Made by a program: the position numbers and the translations under genes. 64,000 bases of DNA. It comes from Tessaracoccus bendigoensis DSM 12906 (lineage in GTDB: Bacteria; Actinomycetota; Actinomycetes; Propionibacteriales; Propionibacteriaceae). Shown here piece by piece: positions 56,486-64,000 of the stretch (position 1 is its first letter; the number at the start of each line of letters is the position of its first letter). Under the pieces are notes generated by a model. It searched no databases and was not told the DNA's origin. It saw only the letters and a list, made by a program, of their open reading frames with translations. Where the stretch lies: positions 51,433 to 115,432 of the forward strand of contig NZ_FQZG01000005.1 of NCBI RefSeq assembly GCF_900141915.1. Direction: 5' to 3'.

Positions 56486-56501
56486 GTTACAGCCGCGTGA
56501 C
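56486..56501 (-). promoter_or_regulatory. Candidate GlnR half-operator upstream of glnA2
   Basis: On the minus strand GTCAC-GCGGCT-GTAAC lies 24-39 bases before the glnA2 ATG. It matches one GTNAC-N6-GTNAC pair of the GlnR pattern. It is shorter than the glnA site and more likely to be chance. Confidence 0.4.
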
Positions 56502-56583
56502 GAACCGTCGAGCGGAACTACCCGACCTGCGATCTTCGACGGTTGCCAGCGGTTACCAACGGGGGCCGTGGTCGCGTCGGGCC

Positions 56584-56663
56584 TTGAGCACTATCGCGGG
56601 TTCGATCCCAATTTGAACGTGAAAACGGATCGTTTCGGCAATCGACCTCCGGATAGTGCTCAA
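56584..56663. repeat. 80-bp inverted-repeat element, copy 1
   Basis: TTGAGCACTATC (56584-56595) and GATAGTGCTCAA (56652-56663) form 12-bp perfect ends around a 56-base interior containing GGGTTCGATCCC. The second copy is at 56959-57038. Confidence 0.9.
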
Positions 56664-56958
56664 CGTCAAGACCGGCCGAGCGGTACGTCGTGACGGCGTC
56701 GGGTGGGTTTGGCCGTTACCAGCGACCGTCGACGGTCATCAGCGGTTCGTCGCAGTTACCAGCGGTTCGTCGCGGACACCTGCCTAATGGCGCGTCACCT
56801 GCCGTATTCCTCTGGTGTCCAGCTATTTCGCTGGTGTCGGGGCAACTTCGCTGGTGTCCAGCTATTTCGCTGGTGTCGGGGGGCGCTGTCGGATGGAGGT
56901 GTCGGGATCCTGGGTCGTTGGGGGCCTGGGTCCTTGGGGGCCGTGGTCGCGTCGGGCC

Positions 56959-57038
56959 TTGAGCACTATCGCGGGTTCGATCCCAATTTGAACGTGAAAA
57001 CGGGTCGTCTCGGCAATCGACTTCCGGATAGTGCTCAA
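56959..57038. repeat. 80-bp inverted-repeat element, copy 2
   Basis: Same 12-bp inverted ends (56959-56970 / 57027-57038) with few internal differences from copy 1, 375 bp downstream. Confidence 0.9.
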
Positions 57039-57096
57039 CGTCAAGACCGCGCCGAGCGGTTCGTCGTGACCGCGTCGTCGGGTGGGATTGGCCGTT

Positions 57097-57236
57097 ACCA
57101 GCGATCTTCGACGATCACCAGCGGTTCGTCGCAATTACCAGCCGTTCGTCGCAGTTGCCAGCCGTTCGTCGCAGTTGCCAGCCGTTCGTCGCAGACACCA
57201 ACGGTTCGTCGCGGACACCTGCGGTTCGTCGCGGAC
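57097..57236. repeat. Seven-unit 20-bp tandem repeat
   Basis: Seven consecutive 20-bp units (57097-57236) with consensus ACCAGCCGTTCGTCGCAGTT. Units 2-7 are close to the consensus; unit 1 is diverged. The matching place in copy 1 (56718-56777) has three units. Confidence 0.95.
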
Positions 57237-57417
57237 ACCTGCCTAATGGCGCGTCACCTGCCGTATTCCTCTGGTGTCCAGCTATTTCGCTGGTGTCGGG
57301 GAAACTCCGCTGGTGTCCAGCTATTTCGCTGGTGTCCGCGCCCACGGAGCCCGACGCATAGTTGGACACCAGGCTCCAGATCAAGAAGCGCTTCGGCAGC
57401 GACCTAGACTGATCCGC

Positions 57418-58260
57418 ATGGCACGGCCGGGCTGGTACGCAGATCCCACGGCGCCCGACGGTCGGCGCTACTGGGACGGTCAACGCTGGATGGACACGTC
57501 CGCCCCGCGGAAGCCGTCCAACACCTGGCTGTGGCTAGGGATCACCCTGGTGGTGGTGGCCAGCCTCGTCGTCGGCCTGATCCTGTGGCCGAGTGGCGGC
57601 AACGTGTTCGGCGCCACCCCCGAAGACCCCCGAAGCTCCAAGCCGACGGGCAAACAGTGGGACGAGCGGGTCCCGAGCGAGACGCCGTCGCCGACCCCGG
57701 TCGAGACCGGCTTCGGTGAATCCATCACTTGCCCGTACGCCGACTCCACGCCCAACAGCGAGGTGGTCGACGGCCGCCTGAGCGCAGGCGGGCTGTCGAT
57801 CGAGGCTCCCGGCGGCAAGTGGGTCGAGCAGCCCGCCTGGATCTCCTGGATGTGGGACGACAACTCGATGATCCGCTCGATCGCGCCAGGCTGGATCAGC
57901 AACGTCAACCTCGGCCACATCCGCGTCTCCGACGGGTTCTCCTCCTCGCTGCCCCGGGCCGCGGAGGAGTTCATGAGCTGCATGGCCAGTTCAGGCATGT
58001 TCGACGGCTTCGAGCGACGTGAACGCCTGCGAAGTGAGGACTACAACGTCGACGGCAGGATCGGGTGGCGCCTCACCTCCAACATCTACGTCACCAACCA
58101 ACTGTTTCAGGGCATCGAGGGCGACACCGTCGACCTGGTGCTCATCCCCACCGACGACAAGAACCGGATCGCGGTCTATGTGACCTGCGCAACCATCGAC
58201 CTGGCCGACAACCAGGCCGAGGCGCAGCGCATGCTGGAGAGCCTCCGCTGGGACGGCTGA
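57418..58260 (+). CDS. DUF2510 membrane-anchored exported protein
   Basis: A 280-residue protein. DUF2510 occupies 1-30 (MARPGWYADPTAPDGRRYWDGQRWMD). One membrane helix follows (about 40-60: WLWLGITLVVVASLVVGLILW). The rest is extracytoplasmic with a Pro/Ser/Thr linker and a folded domain containing three or four cysteines (ITCPYADS, EFMSCMASSGMF, VTCATIDL). ATG 57418 starts the domain; the frame upstream runs through the repeat array. The extracellular domain is not recognised. It is 15 bases before map. Confidence 0.85.
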   Translation: MARPGWYADPTAPDGRRYWDGQRWMDTSAPRKPSNTWLWLGITLVVVASLVVGLILWPSGGNVFGATPEDPRSSKPTGKQWDERVPSETPSPTPVETGFGESITCPYADSTPNSEVVDGRLSAGGLSIEAPGGKWVEQPAWISWMWDDNSMIRSIAPGWISNVNLGHIRVSDGFSSSLPRAAEEFMSCMASSGMFDGFERRERLRSEDYNVDGRIGWRLTSNIYVTNQLFQGIEGDTVDLVLIPTDDKNRIAVYVTCATIDLADNQAEAQRMLESLRWDG

Positions 58261-58275
58261 GTAGACTTGATCGTC

Positions 58276-59124
58276 GTGAACCCCATCGTCCCCCACACCG
58301 TCACCGCCATGCGTGATGTTCCGCGCTCGATCGAGCGCCCGCACTACGTAGGCAAACCCGCCCCGCAGCCCTACACCGGTTCCGATGTGCAGAGCGACGA
58401 CGTGATCGAGCGGATGCGGGTGGCCGGTCGGATCGGGCACAACGCGATGATGGAGGCTTCGAAGGCGATCGCGCCGGGAGTCACCACCGACGAGCTCGAC
58501 CGGGTCGCGCACGAATACATGCTCGACCACGGCGCCTACCCGTCCTCGCTCGGCTACCGGGGCTTCCCCAAGTCGATCTGCACGTCGGTCAACGAAGTCA
58601 TCTGTCACGGGATCCCCGACCTGCGGCCACTCGAGGACGGCGACCTCGTCAAGATCGACTGCACCGCGTTCAAGGACGGGGTACACGGCGACAACTGTGC
58701 CACCTTCTTCTGCGGCGACGTCGACGAGGAGTCACGGCTCCTGGCCGAACGCACAAGGGAGGCGATGAACCGCGCCATCCGGGCGGTGAAACCGGGTCGT
58801 CCGATCTCGGTGATCGGGCGCGTCATCGAGTCCTACGCGAAACGGTTCGGCTACGGCGTGGTGCGCGACTACACCGGCCACGGGGTCCACACGTCCTTCC
58901 ATTCCGGGCTGGTGATCTTCCACTACGACGAGCCGCGCCTGAGCACGGCCATCCAGCCGGGGATGACGTTCACGATCGAGCCGATGTTGACTCTCGGCAC
59001 GCATGAGACCGAGGTCTGGGACGACGACTGGACGGTCGTCACCGCCGACGGTTCGAGGTGCGCCCAGTTCGAGCAGACCCTGGTCGTCACGCGTGACGGC
59101 GCGGAGATCCTGACGGCACCTTGA
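58276..59124 (+). CDS. map: Methionine aminopeptidase, type I
   Basis: A 282-residue enzyme removing the initiator Met. The metal ligands are in [19 protein letters not shown] (two Asp), [18 protein letters not shown] (His), MTFTIEPML (Glu) and QFEQTLVV (Glu). The N-terminal extension of about 40 residues, [15 protein letters not shown], carries the SH3-ligand-like PxxP found in actinobacterial MetAP1c. GTG 58276 is used; TAGACT (58262-58267) just upstream may be a -10, which would give a leaderless or nearly leaderless transcript. Confidence 0.96.
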   Translation: MNPIVPHTVTAMRDVPRSIERPHYVGKPAPQPYTGSDVQSDDVIERMRVAGRIGHNAMMEASKAIAPGVTTDELDRVAHEYMLDHGAYPSSLGYRGFPKSICTSVNEVICHGIPDLRPLEDGDLVKIDCTAFKDGVHGDNCATFFCGDVDEESRLLAERTREAMNRAIRAVKPGRPISVIGRVIESYAKRFGYGVVRDYTGHGVHTSFHSGLVIFHYDEPRLSTAIQPGMTFTIEPMLTLGTHETEVWDDDWTVVTADGSRCAQFEQTLVVTRDGAEILTAP

Positions 59125-59184
59125 ACGGTGGCTGACTTCCCATCGCCCGCCGCTTCGGAATGGCCGAAGGGTTGGCGATAAGGT

Positions 59185-60000
59185 ATGCCGGTGTTTTCCG
59201 CCCCACGCCACGTTTCGAGCCACCTCACGATCGAGGTCGTCAGCACCGCCGATCTCATCTTCTCCGTCGCTGTCAGCGATGAATATCCGGAGATCGACGA
59301 GACCCTCACCTTCCGCGTCGGCGATGTCGAACTGGAGGCCGAGGAGGTGGTCGCGCCGACCGGTGCCCGACTGCACCGGATCAGGGAGACGCCCGTCGGC
59401 CTTCTCGATGTCGACTACCGGGCCACGGTGTCGGCCCCAGCACCTCCGGCGCCGCTTCTCGGCATCGACGAGATCGCTTACACACGACCTTCCCGCTACT
59501 GCGATTCGGACCGGTTGGCCAACCTCAGCGCAACCCACTTCGCGGGCCTGACAGGCCTTGAGCTGGTCGCCGCCACCCGCGACTGGGTCAACACCAAGAT
59601 CGCCTACCTGATCGGTTCGAGTCGGAGCATCGACGGGGCACTCGACACCTACCTGAACCGCTCTGGCGTGTGCCGCGACTTCGCCCACCTTGTGATCGCC
59701 TTCCTGCGTGGCCTGAACCTGCCCGCGCGTTTCGTGTCGGTATACGCGCCCGGGTTGAGCCCGATGGACTTCCACGCCGCGGCCGAGGCCTACGTCGACG
59801 GCGCATGGCGGCTCATCGACGCCACCGGTTTGGCTCCGCGGGATTCGATGGTGCGGATCTGCACCGGGCGGGACGCGTCCGACACGGCATTCATGACCAC
59901 GCTGGGAGGGTTCACGAACCTGAAGTGGATGCAGGTCAGTGCCTGGGTCGACGGCCAACTGCCCGAGGACGATGGCCTCCGGCAGGTCGCGCTCAGGTGA
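59185..60000 (+). CDS. Transglutaminase-like cysteine protease
   Basis: A 271-residue protein. The N-terminal beta domain (1-100) contains SSHLTIEVVSTADLIFSVAVSDEYPE. The transglutaminase core carries the triad Cys163 (SGVCRDFAHL), His197 (DFHAAAEAY) and Asp212 (LIDATGL). It has no signal peptide. Such proteins often accompany ATP-grasp/alpha-E fusions and a second transglutaminase, as here; a peptide-cleaving or crosslinking role is inferred. It converges with the neighbouring transglutaminase gene, with an 8-bp 3' overlap. Confidence 0.9.
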   Translation: MPVFSAPRHVSSHLTIEVVSTADLIFSVAVSDEYPEIDETLTFRVGDVELEAEEVVAPTGARLHRIRETPVGLLDVDYRATVSAPAPPAPLLGIDEIAYTRPSRYCDSDRLANLSATHFAGLTGLELVAATRDWVNTKIAYLIGSSRSIDGALDTYLNRSGVCRDFAHLVIAFLRGLNLPARFVSVYAPGLSPMDFHAAAEAYVDGAWRLIDATGLAPRDSMVRICTGRDASDTAFMTTLGGFTNLKWMQVSAWVDGQLPEDDGLRQVALR

Positions 60001-60958
60001 GGGGATCTGCCCACTGCAGCCGCAGTCGGCTGGCCTCTGGCAGCGACTCCCCCTCCATCGGGATGACGTCGACGCCGACGCTCAGCTCAGAGGTTGGCGC
60101 TTCCGTTTCAACCAACCCCCGCAGAGGGCTGACGTCGGCGAAATCGCGTCCCCATGCCGTCACGAGGTAGCGGGAGTCGGCGAACTGGCCGTTGGTGGGG
60201 TCGATGTCGATCCAGGCCCCGTTGGGTGCCAGCACCGAGATCCAGGCATGTGAGGCGTCAGAGCCTTCCAGCTTCTCCCGACCGGCAGGCGCGACGGTCT
60301 CCAGGTACCCCGAGACGTAGCGCGCCGGAATACCCAGGCCGCGCAGGACCGCGATACCGACGTGCGCGAAGTCCTGACAGACGCCGGCACGGAGGGCGAG
60401 CACCTCGTCGACCGTGGTGCGCGTCGACGTCACACCGGGCCGGTAGTCGAAGTCGCGCCAGATGCCACGCGTCAGCTCACCGAGAGCCTGCCCGAAACCG
60501 AGTTCTGCAGCGATGATCGTGTCGGCGTAGTCCATGACCTCAGCCGTGGGGACGACGTGGTGGCTCGGCAGCCCGAAGACGGCCCTTTCCATCCGTAGCG
60601 CCGGGTTGTCGGCGATGACCCGTTGGGCGCTGGAGAGGCTCCACCGGTCGAGCGACTCGACGTCGACGGGCGGCCATTCTACGTCGATGACGGATTCCTT
60701 CACGACGCTGAAACGGGTGTGGGGAAAGTGGATCTCGAAGTATTGGCTGTGATTGCCGAAGATGTCGATGTGTCTGGTCAGAAGCAACGGGGCCGGTTCG
60801 ATTGCGACGGCGTGGGCGACTACGCGCTGGCTCCCGGTGTCGCGCGGTGCAAGGACCCCACGCTGATGGCTTCTCGTTACCGCCGACGGATACGTGTACT
60901 CCGTCTTGTGTCGGACGAAGTAGCGGCGCGCGGTCAGGTTCTCCTGGCGTTGTCTCAC
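59993..60958 (-). CDS. Transglutaminase family protein with N-terminal bacterial TG_N domain
   Basis: A 321-residue protein. The N-terminal domain (RYFVRHKTEYTYPSAVTRSHQRGVLAPRDT) is a Bact_transglu_N type. The core carries Cys194 in AGVCQDFAHVG, His237 in ASHAWISVLAPNGAWIDIDPTN and Asp253. Its GTG overlaps the stop of the ATP-grasp/alpha-E gene, so the two are translationally coupled and work together. The counterparts in M. tuberculosis lie around Rv2566-Rv2569c. Confidence 0.92.
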   Translation of the reverse strand: MRQRQENLTARRYFVRHKTEYTYPSAVTRSHQRGVLAPRDTGSQRVVAHAVAIEPAPLLLTRHIDIFGNHSQYFEIHFPHTRFSVVKESVIDVEWPPVDVESLDRWSLSSAQRVIADNPALRMERAVFGLPSHHVVPTAEVMDYADTIIAAELGFGQALGELTRGIWRDFDYRPGVTSTRTTVDEVLALRAGVCQDFAHVGIAVLRGLGIPARYVSGYLETVAPAGREKLEGSDASHAWISVLAPNGAWIDIDPTNGQFADSRYLVTAWGRDFADVSPLRGLVETEAPTSELSVGVDVIPMEGESLPEASRLRLQWADPLT

Positions 60959-63471
60959 CGTCGACCCCCTGCCGGGGTCCAGCCGGTGACGACCGCGCGA
61001 CGCGTGCCGACCCGGGTGAGGTGGGTCCGGGCCAGTTCGTCTGCGATGCCCCGCACCGCGACGCGGTGCCCTGCGAGTGCGGCCGCGAGACGGGCCCGGT
61101 CCTCATCGAATGCGGCGGCCACGTCCATGTCGCTGACGGTACGCGCCAGCCTTTCCACCCGGTCCGAGAGGGTATCGTCCCCGATCAGGAGCAGATCCCC
61201 GCGTAGCCGGTCGAGTTGGAACGCGACAGATCGCGGATTGGCGGCGTCGGCGACCAGGAGGTGGGTGACGGCCGCGCCGGGCCGCCGTCGAGCTGCGCCG
61301 GAGGCGGCGAGGCGCCGCTTGGTGATCAGCGACTCCCCGATCTCCGCTACGGCATCGGCGAGTTGCTGTTCCACGACTGCCGCCCGCTCCCTGCCGAGGG
61401 TGTGTTCGAGCAGCGCCAGCGTGCGCTGCGCACGCTCGATGCGCATGCCCGCGTCGATGAAGGCCCAGGTGGCATCCCTGGTGAGGCTTTCGGCGTTGAT
61501 CCCCGCGAGTGCCAGGGTCGAGGCGACCATCGCGTCGAGCGCCCCGGCCAGGTCGCGTCGGCTCTTCGCCCCCTCTACAAGCTCGTCGAGTCGCCCGAGG
61601 ACGTGCCAGATGTCATCCGACATCAGGTCGGGCACTTCGTGCGCGGCTGCGCTCAACCTTCGGACGGAGTGGGCCAGGGACCCCCTCAGCTCACCGTCGG
61701 TGACCGCCGAGCGAATCCGTTCCCGGGCCGATGTGGCTTCACCGCTGCCCAAGTCGACCGCGAGGATCCTTTCTGCCGCTTCCAGCACCGCCGTGAGCAC
61801 CTGTGCCCCGCGCGTGCCTGGGCGGTGCCCGTGATCCTGCGCGAGGTCGAGGGCGCGGCGCAACAGCCGGGCACTGCTGTCTGCCCGCTCGGCGTACCTG
61901 CCGAGCCACACCAGGTTGTCGGCGATCCTCGGCGCGACCTGGCTGGGCCGCGACGCCGTGAGCGAGTCGGCGTCGTAGGTCGACTGCCAGGTCTCGGCCG
62001 CGTCGTCGGGATCCATCACCCAAACGTCCTTTGACAGTGTGAACTGGCCCCGTCCGAGCAGGAATCCGTCGTCGGTGGCCACCCGCGCCAGACCGCCGGG
62101 AAGAAGCTGGTAGCCTCCCTCGGTCTGGACCCCGAACGTCCGCAGTGCCAACCGACGTGGAACGAGGCCATCTCCGGTCACGACGGGCGCGGTGGAGAGC
62201 GGGAGGGGCTCTTGTGCGCACCATGCCCATGGCCGGGCCTTGATGCGGGCCGAGAGTTCGGCCCGCTGCGCGGCGGTCAACTCCCAGCCGGGGATCGCCG
62301 TCGGACCGGGGCCCCTGTCGATGGGTTTGATGAGCAACCCTTGGAGGTTGGCGAGGGCATGGCTCAAGGAAACTGCGTCGCCGCACCACCAGGTGGTCGC
62401 CGACGGCAGGATGAGATCCTCGCCGAGGAGTTGCCGCGTGAGGGTCGGCAGGAGCCCAACGATGGCTGGGTTCTCCAACACCCCGGCCCCGAGCGGGTTG
62501 ACGTTTACGACGTTGCCAAGCCTGGTGGCCTCCAGAAGACCCGCGACCCCGGCGCCCGGATCGCCCCGGAACTCGAGAGGGTCGCCCGACCCTGAATCGA
62601 CGCGGCGCAGGATCACATCGACCAGCCCCCGACCGTCCGGTGAGTCGATCCAGACCTGCCCGTCACGGATGACTAGGTCTTCGGCCTCGACGAGCGCGTA
62701 GCCGAGCAGGGTGGCGATGAAGCCCTGCTCGTAGGCGGTCGGAGCTTTGGCGCCGGACCACAGCAGCACGCCTTTGGGGGTGTGTCCGCGACGCGGTGCC
62801 AGTTGTTGGAGCGTGGCCCGCATGGCGGCAAAGTACGAACGGAGTCGTGCCGGTCTGGCGTTCAGGTGGAGTTCGCCCATGACGCGGGAGGTGAGTCGCC
62901 TGTTTGCCATGGCGTACCCGGCGCCTGCGGGGGCCTCGGTGCGGTCGCCCAGCACCGTCCAGGCGCCGGACGGGTCACGCCCGAGGTCGCACGCCACCAG
63001 GGGCAGCCAGTCCTCACGGGGCGTGGGGATCCCTGAGGCCGGTGGGAGGAATCCCTGGTGCCCCCATACGATCTGGGGCGGGACCGCGCCCGAGGCGAGC
63101 AGGCGTTGCTCGCCGTAGATGTCGGCCAGCAGCATCCCGAGCACTCTGGCCCGCTGCGCAAGACCGGCAGCCAGCCTCTCCCACTCCGCGGAGGTGAGGA
63201 TGAGCGGGAGCGGGTCGATGCTCCAGTTCCGGCCGTGCGCACCGTAGAGGATGCCCTCGTCTCGCACGAGGAGGGCCAGCTCCGCGCGCGCCGCGGCCAG
63301 GCCGTCGGCACCCAGCTCCGAGATCGCATCGGCCAGCAGGACCTGTTCGGGCCTGAGCCCGGTCGCGGCCGTCAGCTCGTCTCGCCCATCGATCTTGGCG
63401 CGATAGGCGGCCAGTGCGGTACTCGCAGTCGCCTCGGCAGTCACGGCGGCCAGCCTAGCGCTTCGCGTCAT
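60955..63471 (-). CDS. Circularly permuted ATP-grasp type 2 / alpha-E domain fusion
   Basis: An 838-residue protein. The first about 490 residues match the circularly permuted ATP-grasp domain of predicted amide-bond ligases: IYGEQRLLASGAVPPQIVWGHQGFLPP, LWSGAKAPTAYEQGFIATLLGYALVEAEDLVIRDGQVW and RRVDSGSGDPLEFRGDPGAGVAGLLEATRLGNVVNVNPLGAGVLENPAIVGLLP. The C-terminal about 310 residues are an alpha-E (DUF403) helical domain. In other genomes these two domains are often separate genes. ATG 63471 lies just before the rnpB promoter; the open frame beyond it overlaps rnpB and is rejected. Confidence 0.88.
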   Translation of the reverse strand: MTRSARLAAVTAEATASTALAAYRAKIDGRDELTAATGLRPEQVLLADAISELGADGLAAARAELALLVRDEGILYGAHGRNWSIDPLPLILTSAEWERLAAGLAQRARVLGMLLADIYGEQRLLASGAVPPQIVWGHQGFLPPASGIPTPREDWLPLVACDLGRDPSGAWTVLGDRTEAPAGAGYAMANRRLTSRVMGELHLNARPARLRSYFAAMRATLQQLAPRRGHTPKGVLLWSGAKAPTAYEQGFIATLLGYALVEAEDLVIRDGQVWIDSPDGRGLVDVILRRVDSGSGDPLEFRGDPGAGVAGLLEATRLGNVVNVNPLGAGVLENPAIVGLLPTLTRQLLGEDLILPSATTWWCGDAVSLSHALANLQGLLIKPIDRGPGPTAIPGWELTAAQRAELSARIKARPWAWCAQEPLPLSTAPVVTGDGLVPRRLALRTFGVQTEGGYQLLPGGLARVATDDGFLLGRGQFTLSKDVWVMDPDDAAETWQSTYDADSLTASRPSQVAPRIADNLVWLGRYAERADSSARLLRRALDLAQDHGHRPGTRGAQVLTAVLEAAERILAVDLGSGEATSARERIRSAVTDGELRGSLAHSVRRLSAAAHEVPDLMSDDIWHVLGRLDELVEGAKSRRDLAGALDAMVASTLALAGINAESLTRDATWAFIDAGMRIERAQRTLALLEHTLGRERAAVVEQQLADAVAEIGESLITKRRLAASGAARRRPGAAVTHLLVADAANPRSVAFQLDRLRGDLLLIGDDTLSDRVERLARTVSDMDVAAAFDEDRARLAAALAGHRVAVRGIADELARTHLTRVGTRRAVVTGWTPAGGRR

Positions 63472-63485
63472 CTGCCAACCCCCGC

Positions 63486-63491
63486 TAGAAT
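63486..63491 (+). promoter_or_regulatory. -10 element of rnpB
   Basis: TAGAAT lies 7 bases before the predicted 5' end of RNase P RNA. The -35 region (about 63462-63468, TTCGCG) is weak. Confidence 0.5.
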
Positions 63492-63496
63492 CGGTC

Positions 63497-63867
63497 GCGG
63501 ACGAGACGGCCAGATGATCGCGGCTGGAGACAGCTGAGGAAAGTCCGGACTCCGAAGAGCAGGGTGGTGGGTAACGCCCACCCGGGGTGACCCGCGGGAA
63601 AGTGCCACAGAAAACAAACCGCCTGGCGACAGGTAAGGGTGAAACGGTGGTGTAAGAGACCACCAGCACCCCAGGTGACTGGGGTGGCTAGGTAAACCCC
63701 ACCCGGAGCAAGACCAAGAAGGTCGACCCCAGGGTCGGCCGCGGACGCCGCTTGAGCGCTGCTCGCGCGAGGCGTCCGGGTAGGTTGCATGAGCGCGTCG
63801 GCAACGGCGGGCCTCAGATAGATGATCATCCGTCGACAGAATCCGGCTTACCGGCCGTCTCGTCCCC
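63497..63867 (+). ncRNA. rnpB: RNase P RNA (class A)
   Basis: The catalytic RNA that trims tRNA 5' ends. P1 pairs GGACGAGACGGCC (63499-63511) with GGCCGTCTCGTCC (63853-63865). The universally conserved GAGGAAAGTCCGG (63536-63548) and the 3' ACAGAATCCGGCTTAC (63836-63851) are both present and would form the P4 core. GGTAAGGGTGAAA and the AGATAGATGATC-type regions are also recognisable. The 371-base length suits actinobacterial class A RNA. Confidence 0.96.
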
Positions 63868-63875
63868 CACTCGGC

Positions 63876-64000
63876 CCCGAAAATCGACCAGTGGTCGATT
63901 CTGGCTGGTCTGGTGTCGAGTATGGGCCAATGCCCTGCCGACGCCGTCCGGGCGCGGGTCCCCGAACCCCGAACCGGCCCCCGAAAATCGGCCAGTGGTC
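63876..64000. repeat. Direct repeats with a palindromic core after rnpB, cut by the window end
   Basis: A 21-bp sequence containing CCGAAAATCGACCAGTGGTC (63876-63896) recurs with one change at 63980-64000, 104 bp later. The first copy is part of a 19-bp perfect palindrome, AATCGACCA-G-TGGTCGATT (63882-63900). The array continues past the window, so its full form cannot be seen. Confidence 0.8.

Larger units (their letters stand above)
56561..57341. repeat. Intergenic repeat array 2: 375-bp tandem duplication with inverted-polarity modules
   Basis: No gene is supported between 56463 and 57418. A block starting at 56561 is repeated from 56936 (375 bp later). Each copy has an 80-bp inverted-repeat element, then a run of ACC-marked 20-bp steps, a 17-bp pivot (ACCTGCCGTATTCCTCTGGT) and GGTGTC steps at 19/20 bp. 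In copy 1 ACC starts are at 56718, 56738 (decayed to ATC), 56758, 56778 and 56797, and GGT at 56814, 56833, 56853 and 56872. In copy 2 ACC-type starts run at 20-bp intervals from 57097 to 57237, then 57256, and GGT at 57273, 57292, 57312 and 57331. Copy 2 is extended by four 20-bp units relative to copy 1. Confidence 0.9.

Noticed and set aside
56597..56625. tRNA fragment or attachment site based on GGGTTCGATCCC
   Set aside because: Only a T-arm-like string is present; no acceptor stem, anticodon arm or D-arm can be fitted around it, and no integrase is nearby.
56703..57407. Open frames through array 2
   Set aside because: Same cause as for array 1; the translation is a repetitive string and runs into the DUF2510 gene region from an unrelated frame.
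61216..62034. 272-codon rightward frame inside the ATP-grasp/alpha-E gene
   Set aside because: It is an antisense shadow typical of high-GC coding DNA; the leftward frame has the clear domain matches.
63485..63829. Protein-coding frame antisense to rnpB, and extension of the ATP-grasp gene to 63669
   Set aside because: The region is RNase P RNA with P1 and P4 elements in place; coding on the opposite strand has no support.

Overview
The window is high-GC chromosomal DNA from an actinobacterium. The evidence is the actinobacterial respiratory block (ctaE-qcrC-qcrA-qcrB, ctaC-ctaD-ctaF), GuaB1, PspA/PspAA, a two-lipoyl SucB, the glnA-glnE-glnA2 set and the DUF3043, DUF4191, DUF2510 and sunset-domain proteins. 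The backbone order (NlpC/P60, DEDDh/GIY-YIG nuclease, trpD, ctaE-qcrCAB, ctaC, erpA, glycerate kinase, pepA, sucB, lipB, lipA, DUF4191, RDD, glnA, glnE, glnA2) matches what I remember of the Mycobacterium tuberculosis Rv2190c-Rv2222c order. Gene sizes and neighbours suggest Propionibacteriales, but I cannot name a genus. No tRNA, IS element, prophage or CRISPR array was seen.

Layout. 1-8.7 kb: esterase, secreted NlpC/P60 hydrolase, a 1-kb non-coding repeat array, a small CxxC protein, DEDDh/GIY-YIG nuclease, cyclophilin, sunset-domain protein, winged-helix glycosylase-like protein and prepilin peptidase. 8.7-24.8 kb: trpD, pseudo-receiver and ctaG run leftward. ctaE-qcrCAB and guaB1 run rightward, followed by a two-component system beside an ABC exporter. 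ctaC-ctaD-ctaF and erpA run leftward. 24.8-38.6 kb: pspA-pspAA-glycerate kinase, DUF3043, pepA, lpd, sucB, DUF554, lipB-lipA, DUF4191 and an ABC-F ATPase. 38.6-43.7 kb: an accessory stretch with an aldo/keto reductase, a second two-component system followed by a 50-residue exported peptide, an AAA ATPase and an RDD protein. 43.8-56.5 kb: nitrogen genes glnA, glnE and glnA2, interrupted by a Fic protein, an oxidoreductase, a riboflavin ABC transporter under an FMN riboswitch and an MFS transporter. 56.5-64 kb: a second repeat array, a DUF2510 protein, map, two transglutaminases, a circularly permuted ATP-grasp/alpha-E fusion, and RNase P RNA (rnpB).

How the genes work together. CtaC/D/E/F with QcrA/B/C form the bcc-aa3 supercomplex, and CtaG helps copper loading. 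LipB/LipA make the lipoyl groups carried by SucB, which Lpd reoxidises. GlnE adenylylates GlnA. A GTNAC/GAAAC-type site series before glnA, and a shorter one before glnA2, suggest GlnR-type nitrogen control.

The most unusual content is a repeat syntax shared by two intergenic arrays 54 kb apart (about 2.2-3.1 kb and 56.7-57.3 kb). Each has 19/20-bp steps marked by ACC on the left, a fixed 17-bp pivot, then 19/20-bp steps marked by GGTRTC on the right. It looks non-coding and I do not recognise it as a known element. Other points of interest are the exported peptide after the second two-component system, palindromic operators before the fic gene and the ABC exporter, and an 80-bp inverted-repeat element carried twice in array 2.
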